NCBI RefSeq assembly: GCF_001484965.1 | Contig: NZ_KQ947393.1 | Location: 200,234-264,233 of the forward strand | DNA from: Shouchella shacheensis | GTDB taxonomy: Bacteria > Bacillota > Bacilli > Bacillales > Bacillaceae_D | DNA length: 64,000 bases | Direction of reading: 5' to 3' | Shown: positions 7,765 through 17,348 of the stretch, one piece after another | How positions within the stretch are numbered: the stretch's first letter is position 1 | Layout of the letters: each line of letters starts with the position of its first letter | Program-made: the position numbers and the translations under genes | The notes under the pieces: model-generated | Told to the model about the DNA's origin: nothing | Databases searched by the model: none | What the model saw: only the letters and a program-made list of their open reading frames with translations

Positions 7765-8723
7765 CTAACCCACTCTCCTCTGCCGCCTCTGCGTTTTAAC
7801 CGTAGATCTCGTCAAAAAACTATGCAAAATCATGCCACCTATAATTAGCCCAAGCCCAACAAGAGCAGTACCTGGTGGGACCGCCCCTCCTAGCAGCAGA
7901 ACTTCAATGGTGACAGAGAAAAATACAGCACCCGACTGAGTCGCTTCGACGGCTGCCAGCTGATTAGGGTTACGCCGTGTTATGTCGGTCGCATAGAAAA
8001 ACAGCAGCGTTGCAATGATCCCTGCACAAATAGAAACAAGGGCGGTCTGCCCAACTTGAGAGATGGACGGCAGACCTTCTTGCCACACACCATAAAAGAA
8101 GAGCGCCAGCCAGAATGGAGTCGTAAAAAGCGTCATGCCAAGCACTCTTGAGAACGTATCCAGCTGACCGTCTGTGACCTCCATCATTTTGCGGTTGCCG
8201 AGCGGATAGGCAAAGGCCGCTGCAGCAACTGGTAGTGCTGTCGCAAGAGCGTATCCAAAGTGAAGCTCTGTGGCATGCTGCCATTGTATCAGAAGGACGC
8301 CGCTGAAAATGACAACCGAGGAACCGAGAGAGGCAACCGGGATGCGCTGCCGCCGTCTTTTCCCATCCACGGTTGTAAAAAAAGCGGCGAGAGCAGGAGA
8401 CCAGCGATAATCGTTAGCTGGAAAGTTCCAGCTATGAGCCAACCAGGTCCGTAAGCAGCGGCAAAAGTGAGCGGCGCATAAAAAATCACAAAACCGACGA
8501 AGCTCCAGCCAAACCATTGGCGCAACTTCCCGCGCGTCGCTCCTCTTAGAGGGGCAAAGCCCGTGCGCCAACCAACCAGGAGCAAGAGAAACGGGATCAT
8601 AAACAGAAACCGGAGGGAGGCGCTAAAATACCAGCTGCCTCCGTCTACTTCCATCATGCGATTCAAAATGAAGGTGGTAGAGAAAAAGAGTGAAGCAAGA
8701 ATTCCAATAAGCATTCCTTTCAT
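7765..8723 (-). pseudogene. EamA/DMT-family transporter split by a -1 frame break
   Basis: The N-terminal half (MKGMLIGILASLFFSTTFIL) is read from ATG 8723 with AAAGGGG upstream. The C-terminal half continues in the -1 frame (TTVDGKRRRQRIPVASLG) to 7765. Together they give one ten-helix drug/metabolite transporter of about 320 residues with an EamA repeat in each half. The break falls in a run of seven T on the coding strand. One extra T would restore a single frame, so it may be a mutation or an assembly error. The run forms U UUU UUA in the correct frame, so programmed -1 slippage is possible. Substrate is unknown. Confidence 0.8.
8337..8382 (-). other. Candidate -1 frameshift signal (slippery heptamer plus stem-loop)
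   Basis: On the coding strand T TTT TTA (8382-8376) lies in phase with the upstream frame. Three bases later a stem begins: CCGTGGATG (8372-8364) pairs with CATCCCGG (8344-8337) with one bulged T and a 19-nt loop. This is the layout of a ribosomal frameshift site; the spacer is shorter than typical. Confidence 0.4.
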
Positions 8724-8796
8724 GTGGCAAAGCCCCTTTGACAAAAAAATCCACAATCCAGTCTCATTATACGCCTCGCTGCCTGTCACTGGCTAG

Positions 8797-8899
8797 AAGA
8801 AAAGCGGAGGCGGGTCGCTCAGAAACGAGAAGTTTGGGGGCTCGCACGAGAAATCCTAGGCAAGACTAAAAATCTCGACGCTTCTACCCGCCGGAGCTA
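8797..8899 (+). repeat. Dispersed repeat family A, copy A4 (internally shortened)
   Basis: About 103 bp. Left GAAAAGCGGAGGCGGGT and right CTACCCGCCGGAGCTA are kept, but part of the apical hairpin is missing. The right end abuts the mtaB terminator. Confidence 0.8.
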
Positions 8900-8934
8900 A
8901 AAGAAGACCGATCGGACGTTACCGATCGGTCTTC
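8899..8934 (-). terminator. Terminator of mtaB
   Basis: 13-bp perfect stem GAAGACCGATCGG/CCGATCGGTCTTC, loop of six, then TTTT on the minus strand, three bases after the mtaB stop. Confidence 0.9.
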
Positions 8935-8937
8935 TCA

Positions 8938-10275
8938 TTAGGCGAGCTGCTCGCTCTCTTCCATTACACGGACAAACTCACCTCTATTATAAGGGTAGCC
9001 CACTTCCTTGATTTTCACTTTGACAATTTCACCAACCATTGTTTCCTCTGCAGGGAGCTTGACCTTTAAATAATTATCCGTATAGCCAACAAAGAGACCG
9101 GATTCCGGATTCTCTTTGTCGCGCTCCTCTGGAATCACTTCGAGCACTTCGTTTTCAAACTTTGAAGCGTATTCTTTGGCTAGCTGGTTTGACAGCTCGA
9201 TCAAACGGTGAACGCGATCGTTTTTAATCGCCTCATCGACTTGGTCCGTCATCCGCGCGGCTGGCGTTCCTGTACGCTTGGAATAAGGAAAAACATGCAG
9301 TTCACTAAAGTTATGAGCGCGAATGAAGTCATACGTTTCTTGGAATTCATCCGCTGTTTCTCCTGGAAAACCAACGATGACATCAGACGTAATCGCTAGA
9401 TCGGGAAGAACCGTCTTCAGCTTCCCTATTCTCTCGGCAAAAGCGGCCATCGTATATTTACGACGCATTCGTTTTAAAACGGTATCGGAACCGGACTGAA
9501 GCGGGATGTGCATATGACGAACGACTTTGTTCGAGCGACCAATGACGCCGATCACTTCATCAGTAAGCTGACTCGCTTCAATCGAAGAAATTCGAACCCG
9601 CTTCAAGCCGCGGACATGCTCCAAGTCTTCAAGCAGGCGCGCCAGGCTGTAATCTTTTAAATCTTCGCCGTATCCGCCGGTATGGATGCCGGTAAGGACG
9701 ATCTCTTTATAGCCAGCCTCAACAAGCTGCTGCGCTTGTTTGACGACTTCTTCTGGATCGCGGGAGCGCATAAGGCCACGTGCCCACGGGATGATACAAA
9801 AGGTACAGAAATTATTACAGCCTTCCTGGATTTTCAAGGAAGCTCTCGTCCGATCTGTGAACGACGGCACGTCCAACTCTTCGTAGACGCGTGATTTCAT
9901 GATGTTGCCAACGCCGTTGATTGGCTTTCGCTCTTTTTTATATTGCTCAATGTAATCAAGCATCTTTGTTCGATCCTGCGTACCCACAACAATGTCAACG
10001 CCAGGAATCGCCATAATTTCCGCCGGGGAGGTTTGTGCGTAGCAGCCCGTGACACATATCACGGCGTCCGGGTTCTTGCGAATGGCACGGCGAATCACTT
10101 GACGGCTTTTTTTATCTCCCGTATTGGTAACGGTACATGTATTAATGACGTAGACGTCTGACGTTTGTTCATACTCGACTTTTTCATAGCCTTCCTGCTT
10201 AAACAACTGCCAGATCGCTTCTGTTTCATAGTGATTCACTTTGCATCCTAATGTGTGAAAGGCCACTGTATCCAT
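8938..10275 (-). CDS. mtaB: tRNA (t6A37) methylthiotransferase MtaB
   Basis: 445 residues. N-terminal UPF0004 domain with cluster cysteines C11, C47 and C78. Radical-SAM domain with CxxxCxxC in EGCNNFCTFCIIP, then a C-terminal TRAM domain. It converts t6A37 to ms2t6A37 in ANN-decoding tRNAs. It is the distal gene of the hrcA-grpE-dnaK-dnaJ-prmA-rsmE run, the position of yqeV in B. subtilis. It starts at ATG 15 bp after rsmE. Confidence 0.95.
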   Translation of the reverse strand: MDTVAFHTLGCKVNHYETEAIWQLFKQEGYEKVEYEQTSDVYVINTCTVTNTGDKKSRQVIRRAIRKNPDAVICVTGCYAQTSPAEIMAIPGVDIVVGTQDRTKMLDYIEQYKKERKPINGVGNIMKSRVYEELDVPSFTDRTRASLKIQEGCNNFCTFCIIPWARGLMRSRDPEEVVKQAQQLVEAGYKEIVLTGIHTGGYGEDLKDYSLARLLEDLEHVRGLKRVRISSIEASQLTDEVIGVIGRSNKVVRHMHIPLQSGSDTVLKRMRRKYTMAAFAERIGKLKTVLPDLAITSDVIVGFPGETADEFQETYDFIRAHNFSELHVFPYSKRTGTPAARMTDQVDEAIKNDRVHRLIELSNQLAKEYASKFENEVLEVIPEERDKENPESGLFVGYTDNYLKVKLPAEETMVGEIVKVKIKEVGYPYNRGEFVRVMEESEQLA

Positions 10276-10290
10276 ATTGCTTCACCTCGA

Positions 10291-11034
10291 TCATTCAAAA
10301 TGGTAGGACAGCGCCGCAAGCAGATAGAGGGGCGCGGTTTCTGTCCGTAAGATCCGCGGGCCAAGAGCACAGGAATGCGCACCGACCGCGTGTAAGGCGC
10401 TGGCTTCCTCTCTTGTTAGCCCCCCTTCAGGACCGATAACAACAAGCAGTGTATTGTCGGGGTGGAGCCTCGCGAACGTCGACGCTAGCTGCTTGCTCTC
10501 GCCAGCTTTCGCTTCTTCTTCATCGCATACAAGGATAGCGTCGTAGCTTGTTGACAGCTCAAGAAGCGCTGAAAATGACGTGAGCGACTCGACCGTTGGC
10601 ACGAACTGACGATGGGACTGCTCGGCTGCCTCTTTGGCGATTTTCTGAAGCCTCTCCCGTTTCTTGCTTGCTTTCTTGGCATCCCATTTCACAACAGAAC
10701 GACTTGCAATAAAAGGGAGGAAGCAGCTCGCCCCAAGTTCGGTGCTTTTTTGAATGACCTGCTCTAGCTTGTCCCCTTTGGGTAGGCCTTGAGCAATGGT
10801 GACAGAAATGGGCAATTCGACTGCCATTTCTATCTCCCTAATAATCTCTGCACGCACCATCTCTGTGCTGACGTCTGCCAGCTTGGCAATCACAGCCCGA
10901 CCTTGCTCGTTAAGACAGGTGATTGCATCCCCTGTTTGCATGCGCATTACGCGCGCGATGTGAGCCGCATCGTCGCCATGAACCTTCACGCATCCCTCTG
11001 TCATTTGCTCATCAGAGACAAAATAGCGCTGCAT
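10291..11034 (-). CDS. rsmE: 16S rRNA (uracil1498-N3)-methyltransferase
   Basis: 247 residues from ATG 11034 (MQRYFVSDEQ), with AGGGGTGAG upstream. An N-terminal PUA-like domain precedes the SPOUT methyltransferase domain. The knot sequence VVIGPEGGLTREEA and LGPRILRTETAP near the end form the SAM site. It methylates U1498 of 16S rRNA. Four bases separate it from prmA. Confidence 0.95.
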   Translation of the reverse strand: MQRYFVSDEQMTEGCVKVHGDDAAHIARVMRMQTGDAITCLNEQGRAVIAKLADVSTEMVRAEIIREIEMAVELPISVTIAQGLPKGDKLEQVIQKSTELGASCFLPFIASRSVVKWDAKKASKKRERLQKIAKEAAEQSHRQFVPTVESLTSFSALLELSTSYDAILVCDEEEAKAGESKQLASTFARLHPDNTLLVVIGPEGGLTREEASALHAVGAHSCALGPRILRTETAPLYLLAALSYHFE

Positions 11035-11038
11035 AAAC

Positions 11039-11983
11039 TCACCCCTGTGGCTTCCTGGCAATGATCGCAACCCAGTCGTCCATTTCCTTGGCCTCGACCA
11101 CCTCAAAGCCTGATGTCCTAATCGCTTCACTTACCTCATCTTTCTTTCTAGAAATAACACCAGAGGTAATAAAGTGGCCCCCAGGTCTGATGACGCCATA
11201 CGCATCATCGGTAAACGTAACGATCACTTCTGCTAAAATATTCGCCACCACTACATCAGCGGTCTCCGCTGGCACGCCCTCAAGCAAATGGTTCTGCCGG
11301 GCATCAATGAGCGCCTCAGCCCCGTTCAAAGCAAAGTTGGACTGTGCACTCGCCACAGCGACATCGTCCAAGTCAAGCGCAGTAATCGATGTCGCCCCAA
11401 GCCGATAGGCCGCGATCGCTAGGACGCCTGAGCCTGTACCAACGTCAATCACTGCGTCTTTCGCTTTAACTACTTGTTCAAGCGCTTGGATCGAAAGCAT
11501 CGTCGTTGCATGCGTCCCTGTTCCAAAGGCCATGCCCGGGTCAAGCTCAATGATGAGCTCGCCCTCCGTCGGTTCGTACTCTTCCCATGTAGGCAACACC
11601 GTGATCCTGTCTGTAATTTTCACCGGATGATAGTATTTTTTCCAGGCTGTGGCCCAGTCCTCTTCATCGACCTGCACGTAGTCCATTTCGGCTTTTCCAA
11701 GGTCAATATCGAATTCCCGAAGCGCTAATACACGCTTCCTCACCGTGGCAATCGTTTCCTCAAACCTCTCGTTCATTGGGAAGTACGCTTTGATCATCAC
11801 GCCTTCGGTTGGATAGTCTCCCGGGGAGAGTTCATAGAGTTCCCCGTATTTAAAGCCCCACTGCATCACAAGGTCGTAAGGGTCTTCAATAGAGACACCA
11901 GCTGCTCCCGCTTCATGCAGCAGGTTGGAGATCGGTTCTACCGCTTCTTGCGTTGCGTGAACACGAAACTCTGCCCATTTCAT
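11039..11983 (-). CDS. prmA: Ribosomal protein L11 methyltransferase
   Basis: 314 residues from ATG 11983 (MKWAEFRVH). N-terminal ferredoxin-like domain (1-100) recognises L11. The C-terminal Rossmann domain has SAM motif VIDVGTGSGVLAIAA and the NPPY-like motif written VVANILAEV. It trimethylates L11. It is conserved after dnaJ in Bacillales (yqeT). Confidence 0.95.
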   Translation of the reverse strand: MKWAEFRVHATQEAVEPISNLLHEAGAAGVSIEDPYDLVMQWGFKYGELYELSPGDYPTEGVMIKAYFPMNERFEETIATVRKRVLALREFDIDLGKAEMDYVQVDEEDWATAWKKYYHPVKITDRITVLPTWEEYEPTEGELIIELDPGMAFGTGTHATTMLSIQALEQVVKAKDAVIDVGTGSGVLAIAAYRLGATSITALDLDDVAVASAQSNFALNGAEALIDARQNHLLEGVPAETADVVVANILAEVIVTFTDDAYGVIRPGGHFITSGVISRKKDEVSEAIRTSGFEVVEAKEMDDWVAIIARKPQG

Positions 11984-12012
11984 TTTGCTTCGCTCCATTC
12001 CATCGTTTGCCT

Positions 12013-13131
12013 TTAATCCCCTTTAAAGGCACGGCGCAGTTTATCAAAAAAGCCGTCTTGCTGCTCCTCTGGTTTTCCGCCGCTCATGCCGGCAAACTCA
12101 CGCATCATTTCTTTTTCGTTTTCAGACAGCTGCTTCGGCGTGACGACACGCACTTGCACATGCTGATCGCCCTGACCCCGTCCATGAACATTGGGGGCAC
12201 CTTTCCCTCTAAGACGAAAGTTCGTGCCTGTTTGTGTTCCTGCTGGAACTTTCAGTTTCACTTTCCCCGTAAGCGTCGGGACTTCAATCTCATCACCAAG
12301 CGCCACTTGTGGGAAGGTGAGGGGAACCTCACAGTAGATGTCTTCGCCGTCACGCTCAAAGAATTCATGGTCGCTGACGTTAAAGACCACATACAGGTCT
12401 CCCGGTGGTCCACCGTTCGCGCCTGCCTCCCCTTGACCGGAAACGCGAAGCTGCTGTCCGTGGTCAATTCCTGCTGGAACTTTGATATTGATCGTCTTAC
12501 GCTTACGGATTTTTCCTTTGCCCGCGCATGTCGTACATTTGTCCTTGATCATTTTCCCTGTTCCCTCGCAATGGTTACAGACGCGACGATTGACAACACG
12601 ACCAAACGGCGTGTTCTGCTCAACATTTAGCTGACCGGAACCGCCGCAATGGGAACAGGTTTCAGGTGAAGTACCAGGCTTTGCCCCTGATCCATCGCAT
12701 GTCTCACACGTTTCTTCTCGAGGAATTTCAATATCTGTATCTTTGCCGAAAATGGCTTCTTTAAACTCAAGGTTCATTGTATATTGAAGATCAGCGCCTT
12801 GGCGAGGAGCGTTGGGATTCCGACGTCCACCGCCGCCACCGAAGAACATATCAAAGATGTCGCCAAACCCGCCAAAATCACCTGCGCCTCCAGCGCCGCC
12901 AAAGCCTTGGTTTGGATCAGTGTGCCCAAACTGATCGTAATGGGTTTTTTTCTGCGGGTCGCTTAGCGTGTCGTATGCTTCTTTAACCTCTTTAAACTTA
13001 GCTTCCGCGCCCTCTTCTTTATTGACATCTGGGTGGTATTTTCGCGCTAGCTTACGGTATGCTTTTTTCACTTCATCCACCGATGCATTGTTATCGACGC
13101 CAAGGACGTCGTAAAAGTCTCTTTTTGCCAC
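12013..13131 (-). CDS. dnaJ: Chaperone protein DnaJ
   Basis: 372 residues from GTG 13131 (GTG GCA AAA AGA), GGGAGGAAG five bases upstream. J domain with HPD (KYHPDVNKE), a G/F-rich linker, four zinc-finger repeats ([32 protein letters not shown]), then the substrate-binding C-terminal domains. It stimulates the DnaK ATPase and delivers unfolded clients. It belongs to the HrcA-controlled cluster. Confidence 0.97.
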   Translation of the reverse strand: MAKRDFYDVLGVDNNASVDEVKKAYRKLARKYHPDVNKEEGAEAKFKEVKEAYDTLSDPQKKTHYDQFGHTDPNQGFGGAGGAGDFGGFGDIFDMFFGGGGGRRNPNAPRQGADLQYTMNLEFKEAIFGKDTDIEIPREETCETCDGSGAKPGTSPETCSHCGGSGQLNVEQNTPFGRVVNRRVCNHCEGTGKMIKDKCTTCAGKGKIRKRKTINIKVPAGIDHGQQLRVSGQGEAGANGGPPGDLYVVFNVSDHEFFERDGEDIYCEVPLTFPQVALGDEIEVPTLTGKVKLKVPAGTQTGTNFRLRGKGAPNVHGRGQGDQHVQVRVVTPKQLSENEKEMMREFAGMSGGKPEEQQDGFFDKLRRAFKGD

Positions 13132-13241
13132 GTTTCTTCCTCCCGACTGAAGGCATACCAATCGCCTTCACGTTTTCTCACATAACGTACATCTTATCAT
13201 TTACTGAACTCTTGGCGCAATAGGACATGCGCCCAATCAGA

Positions 13242-13274
13242 GAAAAAAGCCAAAGCCATAACGCTGACTTTGAC
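13242..13274 (-). terminator. Hairpin between dnaK and dnaJ
   Basis: Minus-strand stem GTCAAAGTC/GGCTTTGGC (with G-U pairs), 8-nt loop, then six T. It probably reduces read-through from dnaK into dnaJ, giving less DnaJ than DnaK. Confidence 0.7.
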
Positions 13275-13293
13275 TTCTCTCATCTTTAAGCCC

Positions 13294-15126
13294 TTATTTC
13301 TTTTCCTCGTCGTCTTTTACTTCTTCGTAATCCCCGTCGACGACATTATCTTCTTGCTCCGTGGAACCTTCCGCTTCTTGCTGAGCCTGAGCCGCTTGCG
13401 CTGCTTGCTCGTACATTTTCGTAGAGAGGCCCATCACGATTTCTTGAAGCTCATCTTTCGCTGTCTTAATCGCTTCAAGGTCTTCGCCTTCAAGTGCGGT
13501 TTTAAGTTTTTCTTTAGCCGCTTCCGCTTTGTCTTTTTCTTCTTGCTCTACATTTTCGCCAAGATCTGTGATCGTTTTGTCTGTAGAGAAGACAAGCTGA
13601 TCGGCTTCGTTGCGAAGCTCCACTTCTTCACGACGCTTTTTGTCTTCTTCCGCATTCTCTTCTGCGTCCTGAACCATTTGTTCAATCTCTTCGTCCGAAA
13701 GTCCAGAAGAAGACGTGATCGTAATCGACTGCTCTTTGTTTGTGCCAAGATCTTTCGCTTTAACATTGACGATCCCGTTCGCATCGATGTCAAACGTCAC
13801 TTCAATTTGCGGCACGCCACGCGGTGCTGGTGGAATGTCCGTTAGTTGGAAACGACCCAGCGTTTTGTTGCCTGCGGCCATTTCGCGCTCCCCTTGAAGG
13901 ACGTGAATATCAACCGACGGCTGGTTATCGGCTGCGGTCGAGAACGTCTGAGATTTAGACGTTGGGATCGTTGTGTTTCGCTCGATCAACTTCGTGAACA
14001 CTCCGCCCATCGTTTCAATCCCGAGAGATAGAGGTGTTACGTCAAGAAGAACGACATCCTTCACGTCCCCAGTTAAGACACCCGCTTGAACGGCTGCACC
14101 AAGGGCCACGACTTCGTCCGGGTTGACGCCTTTGTGCGCGTCTTTCCCTGTTAATTTCTTAATTTCATTTTGAACAGCAGGAATCCGAGTCGAACCACCA
14201 ACGAGCACCACTTTGTCGATGTCGCTTGCGGAAAGTCCAGAATCCGAGAGTGCACGACGTGTTGGTGCAAGCGTTCGCTCTACAAGACCGGAAGAGAGTT
14301 CTTCAAATTTCGCACGAGAGAGTGTTAGCTCAAGATGCTTGGGTCCTGTAGAATCCGCTGTGATAAACGGAAGGGAAATTTGTGTTTGCGCGACCCCAGA
14401 AAGGTCTTTTTTCGCTTTTTCTGCAGCATCTTTCAAACGTTGCATGGCCATGTTATCTTGAGAAAGATCCACGCCGTTTTCTTTTTTGAACTCTGCAACG
14501 AGGTGCTTAATGATCACTTCATCAAAGTCATCCCCGCCGAGCTTGTTATCCCCAGACGTTGCTTTTACTTCAAAGAAACCATCGCCAAGTTCAAGGATGG
14601 AGACGTCAAACGTACCGCCACCAAGGTCATAGACAAGGATCGTTTGGTCTTCTTCTTTTTCAAGTCCGTAAGCAAGCGCTGCTGCGGTTGGCTCGTTAAC
14701 AATACGCTCGACTTCAAGGCCAGCAATCTTCCCAGCATCTTTTGTTGCTTGGCGCTGAGAGTCATTAAAGTAAGCAGGCACGGTAATCACCGCTTTGCTT
14801 ACAGTTTCGCCAAGGTAGGCTTCCGCATCGGATTTTAGCTTTTGCAGGATGATCGCCGACACTTCTTGTGGCGTGTACTCTTTGCCTTCAATGTCTTCTT
14901 TGTGATTGGTTCCCATATGACGCTTGATGGAGCTAATCGTGTTTGGGTTCGTGATCGCTTGACGTTTAGCCACTTCTCCTACAAGACGCTCCCCATCTTT
15001 GAATGCGACAACGGATGGCGTCGTCCGGTTGCCTTCCGGATTCGGAATAACAGTAGCTTCGCCGCCTTCCATAACGGCAACACAAGAGTTTGTTGTTCCG
15101 AGGTCAATACCAATTACTTTACTCAT
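13294..15126 (-). CDS. dnaK: Chaperone protein DnaK (Hsp70)
   Basis: 610 residues, standard length. The N-terminal ATPase domain (1-360) has [14 protein letters not shown] and [12 protein letters not shown]. The linker [13 protein letters not shown] leads into the substrate-binding domain, and a helical lid ends in an acidic [10 protein letters not shown] tail. ATP-driven binding and release of unfolded segments, with DnaJ and GrpE encoded alongside. It follows grpE by 29 bp and is under HrcA control through the promoter upstream of hrcA. Confidence 0.98.
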   Translation of the reverse strand: MSKVIGIDLGTTNSCVAVMEGGEATVIPNPEGNRTTPSVVAFKDGERLVGEVAKRQAITNPNTISSIKRHMGTNHKEDIEGKEYTPQEVSAIILQKLKSDAEAYLGETVSKAVITVPAYFNDSQRQATKDAGKIAGLEVERIVNEPTAAALAYGLEKEEDQTILVYDLGGGTFDVSILELGDGFFEVKATSGDNKLGGDDFDEVIIKHLVAEFKKENGVDLSQDNMAMQRLKDAAEKAKKDLSGVAQTQISLPFITADSTGPKHLELTLSRAKFEELSSGLVERTLAPTRRALSDSGLSASDIDKVVLVGGSTRIPAVQNEIKKLTGKDAHKGVNPDEVVALGAAVQAGVLTGDVKDVVLLDVTPLSLGIETMGGVFTKLIERNTTIPTSKSQTFSTAADNQPSVDIHVLQGEREMAAGNKTLGRFQLTDIPPAPRGVPQIEVTFDIDANGIVNVKAKDLGTNKEQSITITSSSGLSDEEIEQMVQDAEENAEEDKKRREEVELRNEADQLVFSTDKTITDLGENVEQEEKDKAEAAKEKLKTALEGEDLEAIKTAKDELQEIVMGLSTKMYEQAAQAAQAQQEAEGSTEQEDNVVDGDYEEVKDDEEKK

Positions 15127-15155
15127 TTCAAATTTCCTCCCAATGCTAATATCTT

Positions 15156-15728
15156 TTACACATTTACTTTGACCATGGAATGTCTAAGCACACGGTCTTT
15201 TAACTGATAGCCCTTCTGCAATTCTTCCACGATTTGATTTGGTTCAAACCCTTCTTCCTCGACTTGCATCACTGCCTGGTGACGATGAGGATCAAAGGTT
15301 TCCCCTTCTGTCGCAATCGCTTCAACGCCTTCTTTCGTTAGCGCCTCCTGCAATTGACGGTAGACCATCTTCATCCCTTCGAGGAGCTGCTTCGCCTCCT
15401 CGCTTTCCGGTTCGACGGCAAGGGCGCGCTCAAAGTTGTCAAGGGCCGGCAAGAGTTCCTCAATAAAGCCTTGGGCACGGTACTTCGCTTGCGCCTCTTT
15501 CTCCTCACGCGAGCGACGACGGAAATTATCGTAATCCGCTTGCACACGTGCCAAGCGGTTTTTTACATCGGCAAGCTCAAGTGGATTGATTTCTATTTCC
15601 TCCGCAGCTTGTGCATTCGCATCAGTAGCTTCGTCTGTGTCTTCAGCTTGCAAAGACTCTGGCTCTTCAACTTGCTGTTCCTTTTCATCTGCAACCACTT
15701 CTTGTTCATCTCTTCTTTCTTCAGTCAC
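15156..15728 (-). CDS. grpE: Nucleotide exchange factor GrpE
   Basis: 190 residues. An acidic, disordered N-terminus (1-50) precedes a long coiled-coil helix ([18 protein letters not shown]) and the beta-wing domain ending in [16 protein letters not shown]. It releases ADP from DnaK and acts as a thermosensor. The gap to hrcA (174 bp) shows no second clear promoter. Confidence 0.96.
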   Translation of the reverse strand: MTEERRDEQEVVADEKEQQVEEPESLQAEDTDEATDANAQAAEEIEINPLELADVKNRLARVQADYDNFRRRSREEKEAQAKYRAQGFIEELLPALDNFERALAVEPESEEAKQLLEGMKMVYRQLQEALTKEGVEAIATEGETFDPHRHQAVMQVEEEGFEPNQIVEELQKGYQLKDRVLRHSMVKVNV

Positions 15729-15902
15729 GAGTTGTTCACCTCCTGCAATCGTTCAATCCATCACCCACCTTAGGGTCTTACGTGAACATAAAAAGACCCC
15801 TTCAGCGAGAAGTATAAGCACAACTACCCGTATCTTGAGTTTGGGGAAGCCTCACTTTTATGTAGAGTAGCAAGCAAGTCCTTCACTTGCCACACATACG
15901 TT

Positions 15903-16934
15903 TTAATCATTTTGATAGAGATCTGTCAATAGCTTAGACAAATCCTTCGAAAGTGAATCAACCACTTTGATCATGCGCCTGTATTCCATACGAGTCGGGC
16001 CGATGACTCCAAGTGTTCCCACATGGCGACCATCAATCGCATACGTTGCTGTGACAAGCGAGCAGGACTCAAATGCTTCAATCTCATTCTCGGCTCCGAT
16101 GCTGACATGCAAGCCGTTATTTTGACTACGAAGCCATTGGTGCATCAGCGATTCTTCTTCCAACATGTTAAAAAGGGATCTTATTTTATTCATATCCTGA
16201 AATTCAGGCTGAATCATCAAATTCGTTTTGCCACTATAAAATACTTTGTCGGCTTTTGTAACGTTGAATGAATCGTTTAACGCTTTGAGTACCTGCTTGT
16301 AATTTGCGACATGCTGCTTAAACAACTTCACGAGTTCTGCGGAAATTCGTCCTTGCAAATGCACAAGCGGAGTCCCCACGAGACGTTCGTTCAACAGATT
16401 GACAGTGCGCTCCAAATCACTGAGCGTCACGGCTTCATCAATATGGACAAGATGATTTTCCACATGCCCTGTCTCACTGACAATAATGACAATGGCTTTA
16501 TGATCATTCATCGGCACAATTTGAATGTTTCTTAGCTTGGCTTCCAGCCATTCCGGCCCGAGCACAATCGAAACATAGCTTGTCATTTCAGATAGGATCC
16601 GAGCCGATTCCTGAATGACCTCTTCCATCGCTTGTAGGCGCGCCGAAGCAAGGCTTGAAATGCCCGCTCGTTCTGCCCCTGTTAAGCGATGCGGTGAGAG
16701 CAAATGATCTACGTAATAGCGATACCCTTGCTGAGAAGGCGCCCGACCGGCAGAACTATGAGGCTTCTCCAAAAAGCCGAGTTCCTCTAGATCTGACATA
16801 TCATTACGTATCGTTGCAGGGCTAAATGGAATGTCGTCACGTTTCGATATGCTTCTGGAACCAACAGGCTCCGCAGTCCGAACGTAGTCGTCAACAATTG
16901 CGTGCAGGATCAAAAGCTGCCTTTCAGTTAGCAT
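15903..16934 (-). CDS. hrcA: Heat-inducible transcription repressor HrcA
   Basis: 343 residues from ATG 16934 (MLTERQLLIL), AGGGGGTG upstream. Winged-helix DNA-binding domain (1-75, with FSPATIRNDMSDLEELGFL), then a GAF-like domain and dimerisation region. It binds CIRCE and represses hrcA-grpE-dnaK-dnaJ; GroEL keeps it active. A perfect CIRCE lies 15 bp upstream, giving autoregulation. Confidence 0.97.
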   Translation of the reverse strand: MLTERQLLILHAIVDDYVRTAEPVGSRSISKRDDIPFSPATIRNDMSDLEELGFLEKPHSSAGRAPSQQGYRYYVDHLLSPHRLTGAERAGISSLASARLQAMEEVIQESARILSEMTSYVSIVLGPEWLEAKLRNIQIVPMNDHKAIVIIVSETGHVENHLVHIDEAVTLSDLERTVNLLNERLVGTPLVHLQGRISAELVKLFKQHVANYKQVLKALNDSFNVTKADKVFYSGKTNLMIQPEFQDMNKIRSLFNMLEEESLMHQWLRSQNNGLHVSIGAENEIEAFESCSLVTATYAIDGRHVGTLGVIGPTRMEYRRMIKVVDSLSKDLSKLLTDLYQND

Positions 16935-16948
16935 ATCTGCACCCCCTG

Positions 16949-16975
16949 TTAGCACTCAAGCTCCACGAGTGCTAA
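16949..16975 (-). promoter_or_regulatory. CIRCE operator
   Basis: Perfect TTAGCACTC-N9-GAGTGCTAA between the promoter and the ribosome-binding site of hrcA. It is the HrcA binding site. Confidence 0.97.
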
Positions 16976-16985
16976 TACTATTGAT

Positions 16986-17014
16986 ACACTATCAAATAGG
17001 TCAGGATTTGTCAA
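16986..17014 (-). promoter_or_regulatory. SigA promoter of the hrcA-grpE-dnaK-dnaJ operon
   Basis: Minus strand TTGACA (17009-17014), 17 bp, TAGTGT (16986-16991). CIRCE begins ten bases downstream of the -10, so bound HrcA would block initiation. Confidence 0.75.
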
Positions 17015-17176
17015 TAATGAAAACCGCGCGGGGGAGACAAAACTAGTCTAACGACAAGAAAACGTTTAAGCGTCAAAGTGGGGGGACTGGCAAAAACCTA
17101 TTTATGGAAATTCGATGGCAGTTGACCAGCGGCCACGGCCGTTGACCCTCTTATCCTCGACTTCGTGCAGACATAT

Positions 17177-17341
17177 GCGGCTTTCTCACACGCATTCGCG
17201 CCTTTTTCACGCACATCCGCAGCTTTCTCACGCACATTCGGCCTTTCTCACGCACATTCGGCCTTTCTCACGCACATCCGCGCCCTTCTCACGCACATCC
17301 ACGGCTTTCTCACGCACATTCAGCCTTTTTCACGCACATCC
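17177..17341 (+). repeat. Tandem repeat array, eight units of 20-21 bp
   Basis: Units of the form CTTTCTCACGCACATTCGGC. CTTTCTC-like segments begin at 17181, 17202, 17223, 17243, 17263, 17284, 17305 and 17325. The core TCACGCACAT is almost invariant while the three bases between cores vary. It lies between the hrcA promoter and the 3' end of hemW. No ORF or terminator is evident. Confidence 0.85.
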
Positions 17342-17348
17342 TCTGACC

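Noticed and set aside
13270-13845. 191-codon open frame opposite the 3' part of dnaK
   Set aside because: Mirror of dnaK codon usage on the other strand, Phe/Arg-rich product, no ribosome-binding site.
17177-17341. Regular repeats that could be taken for a CRISPR array
   Set aside because: Units follow each other with only 3-4 variable joint bases, no 30-base spacers, no cas genes nearby.
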